A stretch of DNA of 40,443 bases from a virus: the IMG/VR virus record IMGVR_UViG_3300025840_000076, positions 1-40,443 of that record; one strand, written 5' to 3'. The position numbers were made by a program, and so were the translations under genes. This document shows positions 1-7,026 of the stretch, piece by piece (the stretch's first letter is position 1; each line of letters opens with the position of its first letter). The notes beneath the pieces are model-generated. The model searched no databases, was not told the origin of the DNA, and saw only the letters and a program-made list of their open reading frames with translations.

Positions 1-115
1 GGCCAGACACGTGCTGAGTGGGAACGCCCATCTCGGCTCCCCACTTTGCGGCGTGCTTAGAGCCAATGCGGGCCTCGTTGGCCCCAGTCCTCATGTGTTC
101 AGGTGAATGTGGCAT
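1..115 (-). CDS. Hypothetical protein, truncated by the left window edge
   Basis: An open frame starts at an ATG at 113-115, two bases after the stop of the preceding gene, and runs without a stop to the window edge (38 residues visible). The visible part begins MPHSPEHM and is polar with several His and Ala residues. I recognise no family. Position and direction make it the next gene of the minus-strand run of small, polar proteins. Too little is visible to assign a function. Confidence 0.5.
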   Translation of the reverse strand, partial: MPHSPEHMRTGANEARIGSKHAAKWGAEMGVPTQHVSG

Positions 116-117
116 AA

Positions 118-609
118 CTATCTCCAACTAGGTACAAGACGCTTCAGCATTGACTGCCTCTGTACGTCTATCTGTTCTTGCTGGGGGCGGTCTAACCCTC
201 GGGGGATACCCCGGGGGCCAGCCTTTCCATCATTTGTTAGTCTAATCGGCTCAGCACCGGGAGGTGCGAACTTCTGCCCTACAGCCTGAAGTTCTAAGCC
301 AGTCATGGGGTTGAACTCCTCAGGCCACAGGTAGTCACCGGGGTTGACTCGCTCTCCCTTATGGACACCACGGCTGTATGAGCGGTGGTTCTGCCGCTTG
401 ACGGCGCTAAGCAACTTATCCTGCCGTCTATTGCTATCCATAGTCCCCAGATATCCATCGGGATATTGGGTATCAGGCGTAGCGCCGAAGGCGGCGAGGC
501 GCTGATCTTTAGCATCACGGAAGACCGGAGCGGGGCCGAGGACGGGCATCGTCTCTCCCCCGGCTGGGTCATACCCCCCGGCCCAGTTGCTAAAGGTCTG
601 CTGGTTCAT
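118..609 (-). CDS. Hypothetical polar protein (163 aa)
   Basis: The 163-residue protein is rich in Gly, Pro, Arg and Gln and has no predicted membrane segment or signal peptide. Its N-terminus is MNQQTFSNWAGGYDP, and the C-terminal third contains a PRGIPRGLDRPQQEQ stretch that looks disordered. The ATG overlaps the stop of the gene before it (606-608), which suggests translational coupling. I do not recognise a family. It belongs to a group of small proline- and arginine-rich genes at the end of the replication transcript. They could be virion-associated or head-assembly accessory proteins if the head genes follow, but nothing here proves that. Confidence 0.7.
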   Translation of the reverse strand: MNQQTFSNWAGGYDPAGGETMPVLGPAPVFRDAKDQRLAAFGATPDTQYPDGYLGTMDSNRRQDKLLSAVKRQNHRSYSRGVHKGERVNPGDYLWPEEFNPMTGLELQAVGQKFAPPGAEPIRLTNDGKAGPRGIPRGLDRPQQEQIDVQRQSMLKRLVPSWR

Positions 610-950
610 TCCGTTTCACGAAATCCTGACAGTATCTGCTCCATAAAAGGGGTACCAATAGCGTTGCCGGGGACGGGTGCCGGTGCGTTATTGCGCCCAA
701 ACTCGCCTCTTTGTAGTCCCGGTTGGGGCTTACTCGGAGGCAAGTTATTCTTAGTGGAAAGATTACTCCTCTCCTTTTTGGTATATCTATTGCTTTTTTG
801 CTCGTAGTCAGGGAGCATACCTTTATCGCCGTAGTCTGCGAGTGCTTCGTTGTCTTCGGGGTTGTCTAGGTTGAACAGGCTGTCTAGTTGCCGTCCCATT
901 AGGTCTGAGCCTTTAGACCACTGTTGCCCTAAAGCATCCTTTGCGGCCAT
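606..950 (-). CDS. Hypothetical polar protein (114 aa)
   Basis: The 114-residue protein has a helical-looking, acidic N-terminal half (MAAKDALGQQW, then LDSLFNLDNPEDNEALADYG) and a Lys/Asn/Pro-rich second half likely to be unstructured. A GGAAGG ribosome binding site lies eight bases before the ATG. The end overlaps the start of the next gene. No recognisable domain. It is co-directional with its neighbours and shares their polar composition, so it probably belongs to the same functional group. Confidence 0.65.
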   Translation of the reverse strand: MAAKDALGQQWSKGSDLMGRQLDSLFNLDNPEDNEALADYGDKGMLPDYEQKSNRYTKKERSNLSTKNNLPPSKPQPGLQRGEFGRNNAPAPVPGNAIGTPFMEQILSGFRETE

Positions 951-955
951 ATCAG

Positions 956-1120
956 TTACCTTCCGTTTGCTGTGCTAGTGGCCTGTGTGAAAGCCATGAG
1001 AGAGCCACCACGGCCCCCACCAATCGTAGAAATAGGGCGAGGACCCTCAGCAGCCTGTGCAGCACGCTCTTGCCTCTCTCGTTCGGCTATATATCGGTTG
1101 GGTGGGCGTTGGATGATCAC
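956..1120 (-). CDS. Small hypothetical protein (54 aa, GTG start)
   Basis: This ORF begins at a GTG at 1118-1120 that overlaps the TGA of the preceding 45-codon ORF, and ends in TAA at 956-958, six bases before the next ATG. Translation gives VIIQRPPNRYIAERERQ followed by an Ala-rich stretch and a Gly-rich tail (STIGGGRGGSL). A purine-rich GGGGAAGGA lies upstream of the GTG. It fills an otherwise unexplained gap between two packed genes, which is the main support. No family is recognised. Confidence 0.5.
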   Translation of the reverse strand: MIIQRPPNRYIAERERQERAAQAAEGPRPISTIGGGRGGSLMAFTQATSTANGR

Positions 1121-1254
1121 CAGTCCCAATCCTTCCCCTTTGAGAACTTCTCAAAGTCGTCCGAGTCGTACAGATCCCGGTATTTACTAGGTACTTTGCT
1201 GAGCAGTTCGTCCTCCTCAAGAGGCTCCTGCTCGGTTTTTGGGGTGTTATTCAT
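1117..1254 (-). CDS. Small acidic hypothetical protein (45 aa)
   Basis: The ORF starts at ATG 1252-1254 with AAGG a few bases upstream, and ends in TGA at 1117-1119. The product begins MNNTPKTEQEPLEEDELLSK, contains KYRDLYDSDDFEKF and ends in KDWDW, so it is strongly acidic with an aromatic tail. It sits directly after the 81-residue gene ending at 1260 and overlaps the following GTG-started ORF. No family is recognised. Acidic 45-residue proteins of this kind are common phage accessory products, but no role can be assigned. Confidence 0.55.
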   Translation of the reverse strand: MNNTPKTEQEPLEEDELLSKVPSKYRDLYDSDDFEKFSKGKDWDW

Positions 1255-1259
1255 AGACC

Positions 1260-1505
1260 TTAGTAGCGCTTATCACGCCGTATCAGATAGTCACTCACCT
1301 GTGATATGGGGCTACTACCGCCAGTATCACGCATCAGCGCATCCATGGCGTCGAGTTCCTCTAGCCGAGCAACCTGCTCAGGACTGAGGGTTGGACCCTG
1401 TTGCCTGACGGGACGAAGTTCGTTGGGAGCAGAACCCGGGGGCCTTGCTGGCACCCGGCGTTCATCACGAGAACGATCTGGATAGGACTTGCCGGGACTA
1501 GCCAT
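1260..1505 (-). CDS. Small hypothetical protein (81 aa)
   Basis: The protein has a basic Arg/Pro-rich N-terminal half (MASPGKSYPDRSRDERR) and a second half that could form helices (SPEQVARLEELDAMDALMRD). A GGGAG ribosome binding site lies seven bases before the ATG, and the start overlaps the TGA of the upstream gene as TGATG. There is no known domain. The disordered-basic plus helical layout would suit a small nucleic-acid or capsid-associated protein, but this is only a guess. Confidence 0.65.
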   Translation of the reverse strand: MASPGKSYPDRSRDERRVPARPPGSAPNELRPVRQQGPTLSPEQVARLEELDAMDALMRDTGGSSPISQVSDYLIRRDKRY

Positions 1506-2572
1506 CAGGATGCTCCCTTATCGCGCTTAGCAATACGCTTTTCCGCACGCTGAGAGTGCTGCTCCTGCGTTAGATTCTCGGTTCGACCGCCCTGTGTTAC
1601 CCGTACGGTATTTGTCATCTCGGTTTGCTTACTGCTCCACGGCTGTCGCCCGCCGCCTTCTGGGCGGATGACATTGCGTGCTCGGTGATAATTACTGGGC
1701 CGCATGAGGTCCCTAACAGCGCTAGAGATCCTGTCGGGCAGGACTTCGGCCTTGACAGCAGTCTCTAGTTCCTCGGGATTCATACCGCTAAACTCGCCCC
1801 TAGAGCCGGGGCTGGTGTCAACACGATCACCGATTCCTCGGGAAAGACCACCGGGAGTAGAAATGGTCTGGTGCTGTTGAATCACGTCCAGCAGATCAGG
1901 GCGACCCTGCTGTCCCCATTTAGTCATGTCACGGCTCGGCACATTTCCACCAGAGTAAACTGGGGCGGATTTGTCAGCACGATGGGTATACCCCACACCG
2001 CGTTTGATTTCCTTGGTATCGGGGTCTCTAAACTTGACGGGACCGGGGGGCACGACGGGGCTGTCACTACTGAGTCCAGTGATCCTGCCGTGTGTGCTGA
2101 CCTCGGAACTAGCGCCAACTAACGCCGCAGTAGCCTCCAACTGGCGAACGTGCTCTGCCATGTTGGCGTGGCCCCGGGTACGGGGTGGCGTACCAATGCG
2201 TAAGCCTTCGGAAGTAGTTGTTGGGGGAGGTAAGGGACTCCTACCAAGCGGATTGTTACCGACGGGGTTCGCAGGCAGAGATAAGACCTCGGCGTCCTTA
2301 GTCTGTGCTGACGTTTGCTTAGCCTTTTCGATACCGGCCCTACGCCCCGTGCGAGGCATTGACGGATATGGATTAGCCAGCGCCTCAGGCTCTTCCATGG
2401 AGGCGTACTTAGCCTCTAACCGCTGTCGAACCGTGGTGGGCTGAAACTCCGCAGGGGCCGTCTGCATACGGGAGGCAATGCCTGCGGCCTTAGCGGTCTT
2501 AGCCTTAGTCTCCTTGGCTTTGGCGGCACTCTCCGCTTTTTGCTCAGCCGTTCTTGGGGGTTTCTTTGCCAT
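1505..2572 (-). CDS. Large disordered hypothetical protein (355 aa)
   Basis: This protein is dominated by low-order sequence. It has an Ala/Lys-rich N-terminus (MAKKPPRTAEQKAESAAKAK), then Pro/Thr/Gly/Arg-rich segments, and a very basic C-terminus (RAEKRIAKRDKGAS). No transmembrane segment or catalytic motif is visible. I chose the ATG at 2570-2572 because GAGG lies six bases upstream; the ATG four codons earlier lacks a site. The start overlaps the preceding 49-residue ORF by 29 bases. Long, basic, disordered phage proteins are often internal head, scaffold-like or DNA-binding proteins, but none of this is demonstrated here. Confidence 0.7.
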   Translation of the reverse strand: MAKKPPRTAEQKAESAAKAKETKAKTAKAAGIASRMQTAPAEFQPTTVRQRLEAKYASMEEPEALANPYPSMPRTGRRAGIEKAKQTSAQTKDAEVLSLPANPVGNNPLGRSPLPPPTTTSEGLRIGTPPRTRGHANMAEHVRQLEATAALVGASSEVSTHGRITGLSSDSPVVPPGPVKFRDPDTKEIKRGVGYTHRADKSAPVYSGGNVPSRDMTKWGQQGRPDLLDVIQQHQTISTPGGLSRGIGDRVDTSPGSRGEFSGMNPEELETAVKAEVLPDRISSAVRDLMRPSNYHRARNVIRPEGGGRQPWSSKQTEMTNTVRVTQGGRTENLTQEQHSQRAEKRIAKRDKGAS

Positions 2573-2693
2573 GGACAACCTCATTCATGGGACGAACTCT
2601 TACGGGTCCTTCGCCAGTAACGGGGTCGATAGCCGAGGGAATCTCTCGCCCACTCGGAAGCCGAAACACGTTCTTGTACCTCTTGTTTTCCAT
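2544..2693 (-). CDS. Small hypothetical protein (49 aa)
   Basis: An ATG at 2691-2693 opens a 49-codon frame ending in TGA at 2544-2546. The product, MENKRYKNVFRLPSGREIPS followed by AIDPVTGEGPVRVRPMNEV, reads like a compact beta-hairpin polypeptide with balanced charge. It fills the gap between the SpoVS-like gene and the 355-residue gene. There is no clear ribosome binding site and the overlap with the next gene is longer than usual, so this is less secure than its neighbours. No family is recognised. Confidence 0.45.
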   Translation of the reverse strand: MENKRYKNVFRLPSGREIPSAIDPVTGEGPVRVRPMNEVVHGKETPKNG

Positions 2694-2714
2694 AGCGCTA
2701 TGGTAACACAAAGG

Positions 2715-2990
2715 TCAGCGTGCGACCGGTTTCCACGTCATAGACGAGATAGTTTCGCCTGAATCGCCTTGAATGTCATCGAATCCGATGATGAAGGTCA
2801 GGTCGATACCACGAGGGGCGACGAAGCCTCTAGCGATAGCGCACGCCTTGGAGGCTTGATTCACTGCTGACGCACCGATGGCCCGCATTTTAGGGGCCTG
2901 ACCGGCGACGATAGCACGGGCCAGAATTGACCCAACAGATGACGGATTACTAGACCCGGACACCTTGATAACGTCTTCTTGCTCTGCCAT
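2715..2990 (-). CDS. SpoVS-family protein (stage V sporulation protein S-like)
   Basis: The 91-residue protein matches the SpoVS family along almost its whole length. It has an N-terminal IKVSGSSNPSSVGSILARAI strand-helix, a central RAIGASAVNQASKACAIARG segment and a C-terminal APRGIDLTFIIGF strand. SpoVS proteins have an Alba-like fold and are regulatory in sporulating bacteria, where nucleic-acid binding has been proposed. Length is typical of the family (about 86-90 residues). An AGAGG site precedes the ATG. Its place just after the recombination nucleases suggests a DNA- or RNA-binding accessory role, which is inference. Phage copies are unlikely to relate to sporulation as such. Confidence 0.85.
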   Translation of the reverse strand: MAEQEDVIKVSGSSNPSSVGSILARAIVAGQAPKMRAIGASAVNQASKACAIARGFVAPRGIDLTFIIGFDDIQGDSGETISSMTWKPVAR

Positions 2991-3033
2991 GGGTTACCTC
3001 TTTCTAAACCGTTGTGTACCCTATGGCAGTATA

Positions 3034-3402
3034 TTAGTTGTACCCAGCCTCCTTGAGGAGGGCAGAAAGGTCCTCTAAGCGAAGAATCGCATAGGTATCT
3101 CCGAGGTTCTTTTCACCCACTCCGGGGCGTTTTACTACCAGAACTGGGAGAGCGTTCCCCCCGACTGCTTCCTGCTGTGCCTGCGATACTGTGTCATCGA
3201 GCCATCCAGAGAGTTCAAACTTCCGCTGGTTCTTACACTGAATAATCGCTTGACGATTAGCACTGCGGATACCGTTGATATCACCACTGTCATAAGAACC
3301 AGAGGTAGCAGGACGGTAAGCCTTCTTGAACCCACGGGGACGAAGATACTTGACAACGAGTGTCTCAAACGACGTTCCTTTCGCTTTGTGCTTATTACCC
3401 AT
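3034..3402 (-). CDS. Mrr/Hjc-like PD-(D/E)XK nuclease (putative Holliday junction resolvase)
   Basis: The 122-residue protein looks like a small restriction-endonuclease-fold nuclease of the Hjc/Mrr type. It starts MGNKHKAKGTSFETLVVKYL, giving the conserved Gly-x2-Phe-Glu helix. SGSYDSGDINGI supplies the acidic metal ligand and IIQCKNQ supplies the (E/Q)xK motif, with Gln in place of Glu as in many Mrr-type proteins. The region SQAQQEAVGGNALPVLVVKRPG matches the later helix-strand of the fold. It would cut branched or mismatched DNA during recombination or packaging. A GGAG site seven bases upstream supports this start. A second nuclease of the same broad superfamily lies at 4505-4828. Confidence 0.7.
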   Translation of the reverse strand: MGNKHKAKGTSFETLVVKYLRPRGFKKAYRPATSGSYDSGDINGIRSANRQAIIQCKNQRKFELSGWLDDTVSQAQQEAVGGNALPVLVVKRPGVGEKNLGDTYAILRLEDLSALLKEAGYN

Positions 3403-3631
3403 CGTCCCGCTCCATCATCAGGTGAGTGATCCAGATGAACCCCTCCATCATGGTGATCAGGTCATGCAACTGGTCGGTGTCCAGTTCCTTCCATGACCCA
3501 CCGTAGTCCTTGTCAACACCGGGGATCATCTGTGCGAGGCTGTACCGCTCCTCCTTAGTCAGGCCGAGATCCTCCTTGAGAGCCATAGCCTTGCGGTAAC
3601 GGCGCTCACGTGCGTCAGTCTTGATCATCAT
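3395..3631 (-). CDS. Hypothetical helical protein (78 aa)
   Basis: The small, charged, mostly helical protein starts MMIKTDARERRYRKAMALKE and ends in a hydrophobic amphipathic helix (LHDLITMMEGFIWITHLMME). The ATG at 3629-3631 overlaps the stop of the Cas4-like nuclease as ATGA, and GGAG lies six bases upstream, so I prefer it over the ATG four codons earlier. No family is recognised. Sandwiched between two nucleases and coupled to both by overlaps, it may be an accessory factor of that recombination set. Confidence 0.65.
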   Translation of the reverse strand: MMIKTDARERRYRKAMALKEDLGLTKEERYSLAQMIPGVDKDYGGSWKELDTDQLHDLITMMEGFIWITHLMMERDDG

Positions 3632-4512
3632 TCGTTGCTCCAACAGTGTGACTTGTAACTACAGAAACGACACGCCGCACACGACTTGTGCGTGGCGAAG
3701 TCGGGACGGATGGGCACCAAGTTGTCATCGAGAGCGTCGATGACCTGCTTAGCCCCCTCCAGCATCGGCTCGACCAACTCAGGCTCAAAGTTCAGTTGGA
3801 ACTCTTTGACATCCTGAGACGGCTTCCATTCGTAGATAACGACAGCCTTATGGATACCAAGGCTGTGCATATACAGGTTGACCTGACGGCGGTGGGTGGT
3901 GAGGGGGCGCTTGATCCGCTTCCACAACTCATCCAGCGATAGGTCACCGCTGTCATAGCCCTCGTACAACTTCGGAGCATCCCAGCGGATAGTGCCGAGG
4001 CCGACGGACTTGATCTCAATGACCGCCTTGCCGTCGGCGTCTTCCCAGATGCCGTCAGCGTGCCCAATGATACGGTGGCGAGGGTCTTCGATAGGCACCT
4101 CGGCGTAGCGGATATCCTCAGTCAGGCACGTGGGGCACCGCTCAGGGGATGTGTCCTCCCACTTGTGCGAGCAGATCGAGCACTTCCAGTTGCCGACGAG
4201 GCCCCCTGCCTTCCACATCCACCTCTGCCACTTGTCGTGGATGTTGTGGCCCTCGGCAAAGATGTTCATGCTCTTGAGGTTGAAGGACCTGCTGTCACTC
4301 TCGTCTACACCAGTGATCTTGTAGTACGAGGAGCGTACGCACCAGTTGTCCTTCGACATCTCGCTGGGGTGCAGGTGTACCGTGTCACGCTTGGCGTTGC
4401 GCTCGGCCTGCTCGATAGCCAGTGCGGCTTCGATCCTCGGGAGCAGGCGCTGGTTGCTCTTAGCGCTGAACTGCTCCTTGTAGTTCTTCATGTACCACGG
4501 CTGGTCAGTCAT
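3628..4512 (-). CDS. Cas4/RecB-like PD-(D/E)XK exonuclease with Fe-S-type Cys cluster
   Basis: This protein of about 294 residues has the RecB/Cas4 nuclease core: IIGHADGIWED supplies the acidic ligand and VIEIKSVG supplies the ExK motif. QVNLYMHSLGI follows, matching the Q-x3-Y helix. The C-terminus CAACRFCSYKSHCW, together with an upstream WCVRSSYY Cys, resembles the four-cysteine iron-sulphur cluster of Cas4/AddB-type nucleases. A zinc-ribbon-like insert (CSIC, then CPTC about 14 residues on) sits before the catalytic core. It probably trims DNA ends for recombination with the RecA and SSB encoded nearby. The second of two adjacent ATGs (4510-4512) has better spacing to GGAG. Confidence 0.8.
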   Translation of the reverse strand: MTDQPWYMKNYKEQFSAKSNQRLLPRIEAALAIEQAERNAKRDTVHLHPSEMSKDNWCVRSSYYKITGVDESDSRSFNLKSMNIFAEGHNIHDKWQRWMWKAGGLVGNWKCSICSHKWEDTSPERCPTCLTEDIRYAEVPIEDPRHRIIGHADGIWEDADGKAVIEIKSVGLGTIRWDAPKLYEGYDSGDLSLDELWKRIKRPLTTHRRQVNLYMHSLGIHKAVVIYEWKPSQDVKEFQLNFEPELVEPMLEGAKQVIDALDDNLVPIRPDFATHKSCAACRFCSYKSHCWSNE

Positions 4513-4828
4513 CATCTACTCCACATATGTCCAAAAAGTCGTCCTCTGGCAACACTACGTAACGGTGACCTGCCAAGTCAATCTGTAGCAGTGGGATGCG
4601 TCCCTCTAAGCGAGCACGCTTGACAAGATCACGCATATCAACGGCCTTGATGCTGTACGACTTAGCGTCGGGGTCCATCTTGAGTTTGTTCTCAATCATG
4701 AACTCCTCGGTGCGGACATCCGCTTTGCGGACCCACCCTGCTCCCGACATGACGTTACGAGAGCCGCTGTATGCCTTAGCCGTGCGCTCTTCTTGCTTCT
4801 TAGACCGCTTCTGCGACTCACTCCTCAT
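4505..4828 (-). CDS. Small resolvase-like nuclease (putative Holliday junction resolvase)
   Basis: The protein of about 107 residues has a basic N-terminus (SQKRSKKQEERTAKAYSG), a GSRNVMSGAGWVRKADVRTE segment and EEFMIENKLKMDP, in which the acidic residue and the ExK motif fit a PD-(D/E)XK site. RIPLLQIDLAGHRYVVL is the following core strand. Phage proteins of this layout are usually annotated as Holliday junction resolvase or endonuclease. Start choice is uncertain: an ATG at 4826-4828 overlaps the previous stop and is preferred, while another ATG lies five codons earlier. The neighbours (RecA upstream, Cas4-like nuclease downstream) support a recombination role. Confidence 0.65.
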   Translation of the reverse strand: MRSESQKRSKKQEERTAKAYSGSRNVMSGAGWVRKADVRTEEFMIENKLKMDPDAKSYSIKAVDMRDLVKRARLEGRIPLLQIDLAGHRYVVLPEDDFLDICGVDDD

Positions 4829-5090
4829 CTTTGTACAGGGCATACATGAGGTCGTCGAGCATTTCCGAGTGGTCCTCCATCAACTCTTTCTGCTCATCAA
4901 GCGTGTTCATGATGGCAGTCAAAAGTGACTTGATCATCTCCAGTTCGTGGACGTGCTTGATAGTAATCTTGGATACTTCCAACAGCCCCTCATCCTCACG
5001 GTCATACGGCCTCTTCAGGGCCTTTGACCACGGGTCATTCTTGGGCTTGCGGTAGTTATCCCATTGCGAGGGGTGCTCATACCTGCTCAA
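4818..5090 (-). CDS. Coiled-coil hypothetical protein (90 aa, TTG start)
   Basis: The frame is open well upstream of 5090, but that part lies within recA. A TTG at 5088-5090, six bases after a GGAGG, is the best start and overlaps the recA stop by 14 bases. The product begins LSRYEHPSQWDNYRKPKNDP and then forms a long helix (VHELEMIKSLLTAIMNTLDE, QKELMEDHSEMLDDLMYAL) that is probably a coiled coil. No family is recognised. Coupling to recA and the resolvase-like gene suggests an oligomeric accessory protein of recombination or replication. Confidence 0.65.
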   Translation of the reverse strand: MSRYEHPSQWDNYRKPKNDPWSKALKRPYDREDEGLLEVSKITIKHVHELEMIKSLLTAIMNTLDEQKELMEDHSEMLDDLMYALYKDEE

Positions 5091-6129
5091 GTACTTCCTC
5101 CCCTGTCGGATCTCCCAGCACAGCCGTGGTCGCCGCATCACGGAGGCGAGCCTGCAAGCCAAGGTCCTGACGAACCATGTCATACAGTTCCTCCTTCTTG
5201 CTAGCGATGCGCTCACCCTCAAACTTGTAGCGGCCCTCAAACAACTCCAGAGCCAGCGCCACGTTGACGATGTCCTTTACCGTATCAAACTCGCCCTTAC
5301 GGAATCCGTAGGTATCGGCAAAGTAGAAGTCAGCCTGAGCGATCTGCTGGGGGCGGTAGGTCTTGTTCTTCATGACCCGCATCTTGATGGTCTGACCCAC
5401 CCGAGTGTCCAACTTCGACCCCTCTGATATCCACTCATCACGCCTCACCTCGACACGGGTGAAGTAGTAATAGTTCTTGGCCTTACCACCGGGGGTGGTG
5501 CGGGGGTCGCCGTACATAACACCGATCTTGTCTCGCCACTGGTTGATGGCGATCAGGGTGCAGGAACGGTCCTCGTCAGTCATGGAACGACGCTGTGCCT
5601 TGGCGCACTTCTTGAAGAAGCGGCTGAGGATCTGCGCCCCAGTAGCCACGGAAGCCTCGTCCATAGACTTGTTGACCTCGGTCTCCGTAACGAGAGCAGG
5701 AAGAGAGTCGATGACCACGCAGTCAACCGCACGGTTCTCGACGGCCTTCAGCACCAGTTCCAGTGCCGACTCCATCTCGTTGGTCTCGACGACCCACAGA
5801 CGGTCGAGGTCTACGCCAAACGATGCGGCGTAGTCGGGGACGTACTCCTCAGCGGCTACCCAGAGGGCTAGCCATTCGGGGTCTCGCTGCTGGTTCGCCG
5901 CAATAGTGCGATACGCAATAGCAGTCTTTCCCGAAGACTCTTCTCCGACGATTTCGTTCCACTGATTTGCGGCCCATCCTCCTCCGAGAGCGAGGTCGTA
6001 GGCGAGGACACCAGTGGAGACATGGGGAACCTCCGCTTTCGCGGCACTCCCTTTGATAAGGATTTCTTCGCCAAGTTTCTTGTTGATCTCATCTGCTATC
6101 TCATCTAATGACTTGTATCTGTCTTTCAC
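5077..6129 (-). CDS. recA: RecA-family recombinase
   Basis: The 350-residue protein is a RecA/UvsX-type strand-exchange ATPase. HVSTGVLAYDLALGGGW leads into the Walker A motif GEESSGKT, then the Walker B strand VDCVVIDSLPALV and the L2-adjacent TTPGGKAKNYYYF segment. A GTG at 6127-6129 preceded by AGAAGGAATAGC is the likely start. The longer frame to 6390 is read inside the zinc-ribbon gene and has no homologous content. The protein would coat single-stranded DNA and drive recombination-dependent replication or repair with the nearby SSB and nucleases. Its C-terminus is acidic, as is common for RecA. Confidence 0.93.
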   Translation of the reverse strand: MKDRYKSLDEIADEINKKLGEEILIKGSAAKAEVPHVSTGVLAYDLALGGGWAANQWNEIVGEESSGKTAIAYRTIAANQQRDPEWLALWVAAEEYVPDYAASFGVDLDRLWVVETNEMESALELVLKAVENRAVDCVVIDSLPALVTETEVNKSMDEASVATGAQILSRFFKKCAKAQRRSMTDEDRSCTLIAINQWRDKIGVMYGDPRTTPGGKAKNYYYFTRVEVRRDEWISEGSKLDTRVGQTIKMRVMKNKTYRPQQIAQADFYFADTYGFRKGEFDTVKDIVNVALALELFEGRYKFEGERIASKKEELYDMVRQDLGLQARLRDAATTAVLGDPTGEEVLEQV

Positions 6130-6139
6130 GCTATTCCTT

Positions 6140-6586
6140 CTATGCCCAGTTTGACTCCATCCCTTGCGAGAAGGTGCCGTTGTACCCACACTCAAAGCAG
6201 TGTGGGCGAGGCTGTTGCCCATTGACCCGAGCCGAGCCAGCGGCTCGACCGGAGTAGGCAGTGTAGCCGGTGGTGCTACCGCAGTCGGGACATGCCATGT
6301 TGCCCTCCATGCGGTGCGCCTCTCCACCACGCCACAGGCGCATGGCCTCACCCATGCTGACCTCGGCGTTGGGGTCTCGGTTGGGATCAAGCGTCTGCTG
6401 ACGCTCTCCCTGATTCAGCGGCACGCCAGACATATCGGGCTGGACAGCCTGCTGTACTTGCTGTACCTGCTGTGGTTGGACCGTCTGCTGTACGGGCTGA
6501 GGTGCCCGCTGTGCTGGGACCGTTAGCCCATACTGAGGCTGTTGGGTTCCCAACTTGTTGGCCCACCAAGAAGCATTATTGCTCAC
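6140..6586 (-). CDS. Gln/Pro-rich protein with C-terminal zinc ribbon
   Basis: The N-terminal half is strongly Gln/Pro/Val-rich (VQQTVQPQQVQQVQQAVQP) and probably disordered. The C-terminal half carries two CxxC pairs, ACPDCGS and HCFECGYNG, separated by about 28 residues, a classic zinc ribbon. GTG 6584-6586 is preferred because GGGAGG lies six bases upstream; the ATG two codons earlier abuts that site with no spacing. The gene is coupled to recA (GTG 11 bases downstream). It may bind DNA or a replication protein. The Gln-rich arm and zinc ribbon suggest a recruiting adaptor, which is inference. Confidence 0.75.
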   Translation of the reverse strand: MSNNASWWANKLGTQQPQYGLTVPAQRAPQPVQQTVQPQQVQQVQQAVQPDMSGVPLNQGERQQTLDPNRDPNAEVSMGEAMRLWRGGEAHRMEGNMACPDCGSTTGYTAYSGRAAGSARVNGQQPRPHCFECGYNGTFSQGMESNWA

Positions 6587-7025
6587 CGTCATCCTCCCAT
6601 AATGACTCTAGGTTCTTCAGCATGTCAAGATTCTCAGGGCTGAGTAGGTCCTCGGTAGAGAGCAGGATGTCGGGAATCTCGGGGACCTCCTTGAGTTCGA
6701 TGACCCCGGCATCCAGCAACTGGCCCATGACAGCGACCGCAAACGACGTAAGGCGGTCGAGGTAGACCACCCCGTCGGTAGCCGCCAGCCGCTTCTCAGG
6801 GTCCATGTACTGGGTCATCCACCAAGCGCTGTTGGCGATGATCTCCCCGGCCTGACCCTGCTGTAAGGTCAGCCACAACTTGAGAGTGTCACGAATCTCA
6901 GCCTCGGCTGACTCATCGGATGGGGCAACGAACCCGCCCTGCTCCTCCGCAATCTCGTGCCCGTCAATGGGCGACAACTTCAAATAGAAATTGCGTTGGA
7001 ATTGGCGTCTTTCTTGCTCGTCCAT
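6576..7025 (-). CDS. Hypothetical protein downstream of DNA polymerase (149 aa)
   Basis: The acidic, mainly helical protein starts MDEQERRQFQRNFYLKLSP, has the central helices LKLWLTLQQGQAGEIIANSA and LTSFAVAVMGQLLDAGVIEL, and ends in an acidic LESLWEDDGEQ tail. No known domain. The start lies one base after the polymerase stop codon, so the two are probably translated together. An acidic C-terminal tip resembles partner-binding tails of replication proteins, but that is only a resemblance. Confidence 0.75.
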   Translation of the reverse strand: MDEQERRQFQRNFYLKLSPIDGHEIAEEQGGFVAPSDESAEAEIRDTLKLWLTLQQGQAGEIIANSAWWMTQYMDPEKRLAATDGVVYLDRLTSFAVAVMGQLLDAGVIELKEVPEIPDILLSTEDLLSPENLDMLKNLESLWEDDGEQ

Positions 7026-7026
7026 A

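Noticed and set aside
3016-3045. TATACT-like hexamer upstream of the SpoVS-like gene
   Set aside because: No convincing -35 element; gene spacing is normal for read-through from the nuclease genes.
3048-3062. CCTCC/GGAGG inverted repeat
   Set aside because: It is inside the coding end of the Mrr/Hjc-like gene and short; no T-run to suggest a terminator.
6130-6390. Upstream extension of recA to an ATG at 6390
   Set aside because: The added residues are read out of frame through the zinc-ribbon gene; the GTG at 6129 has a good ribosome binding site.
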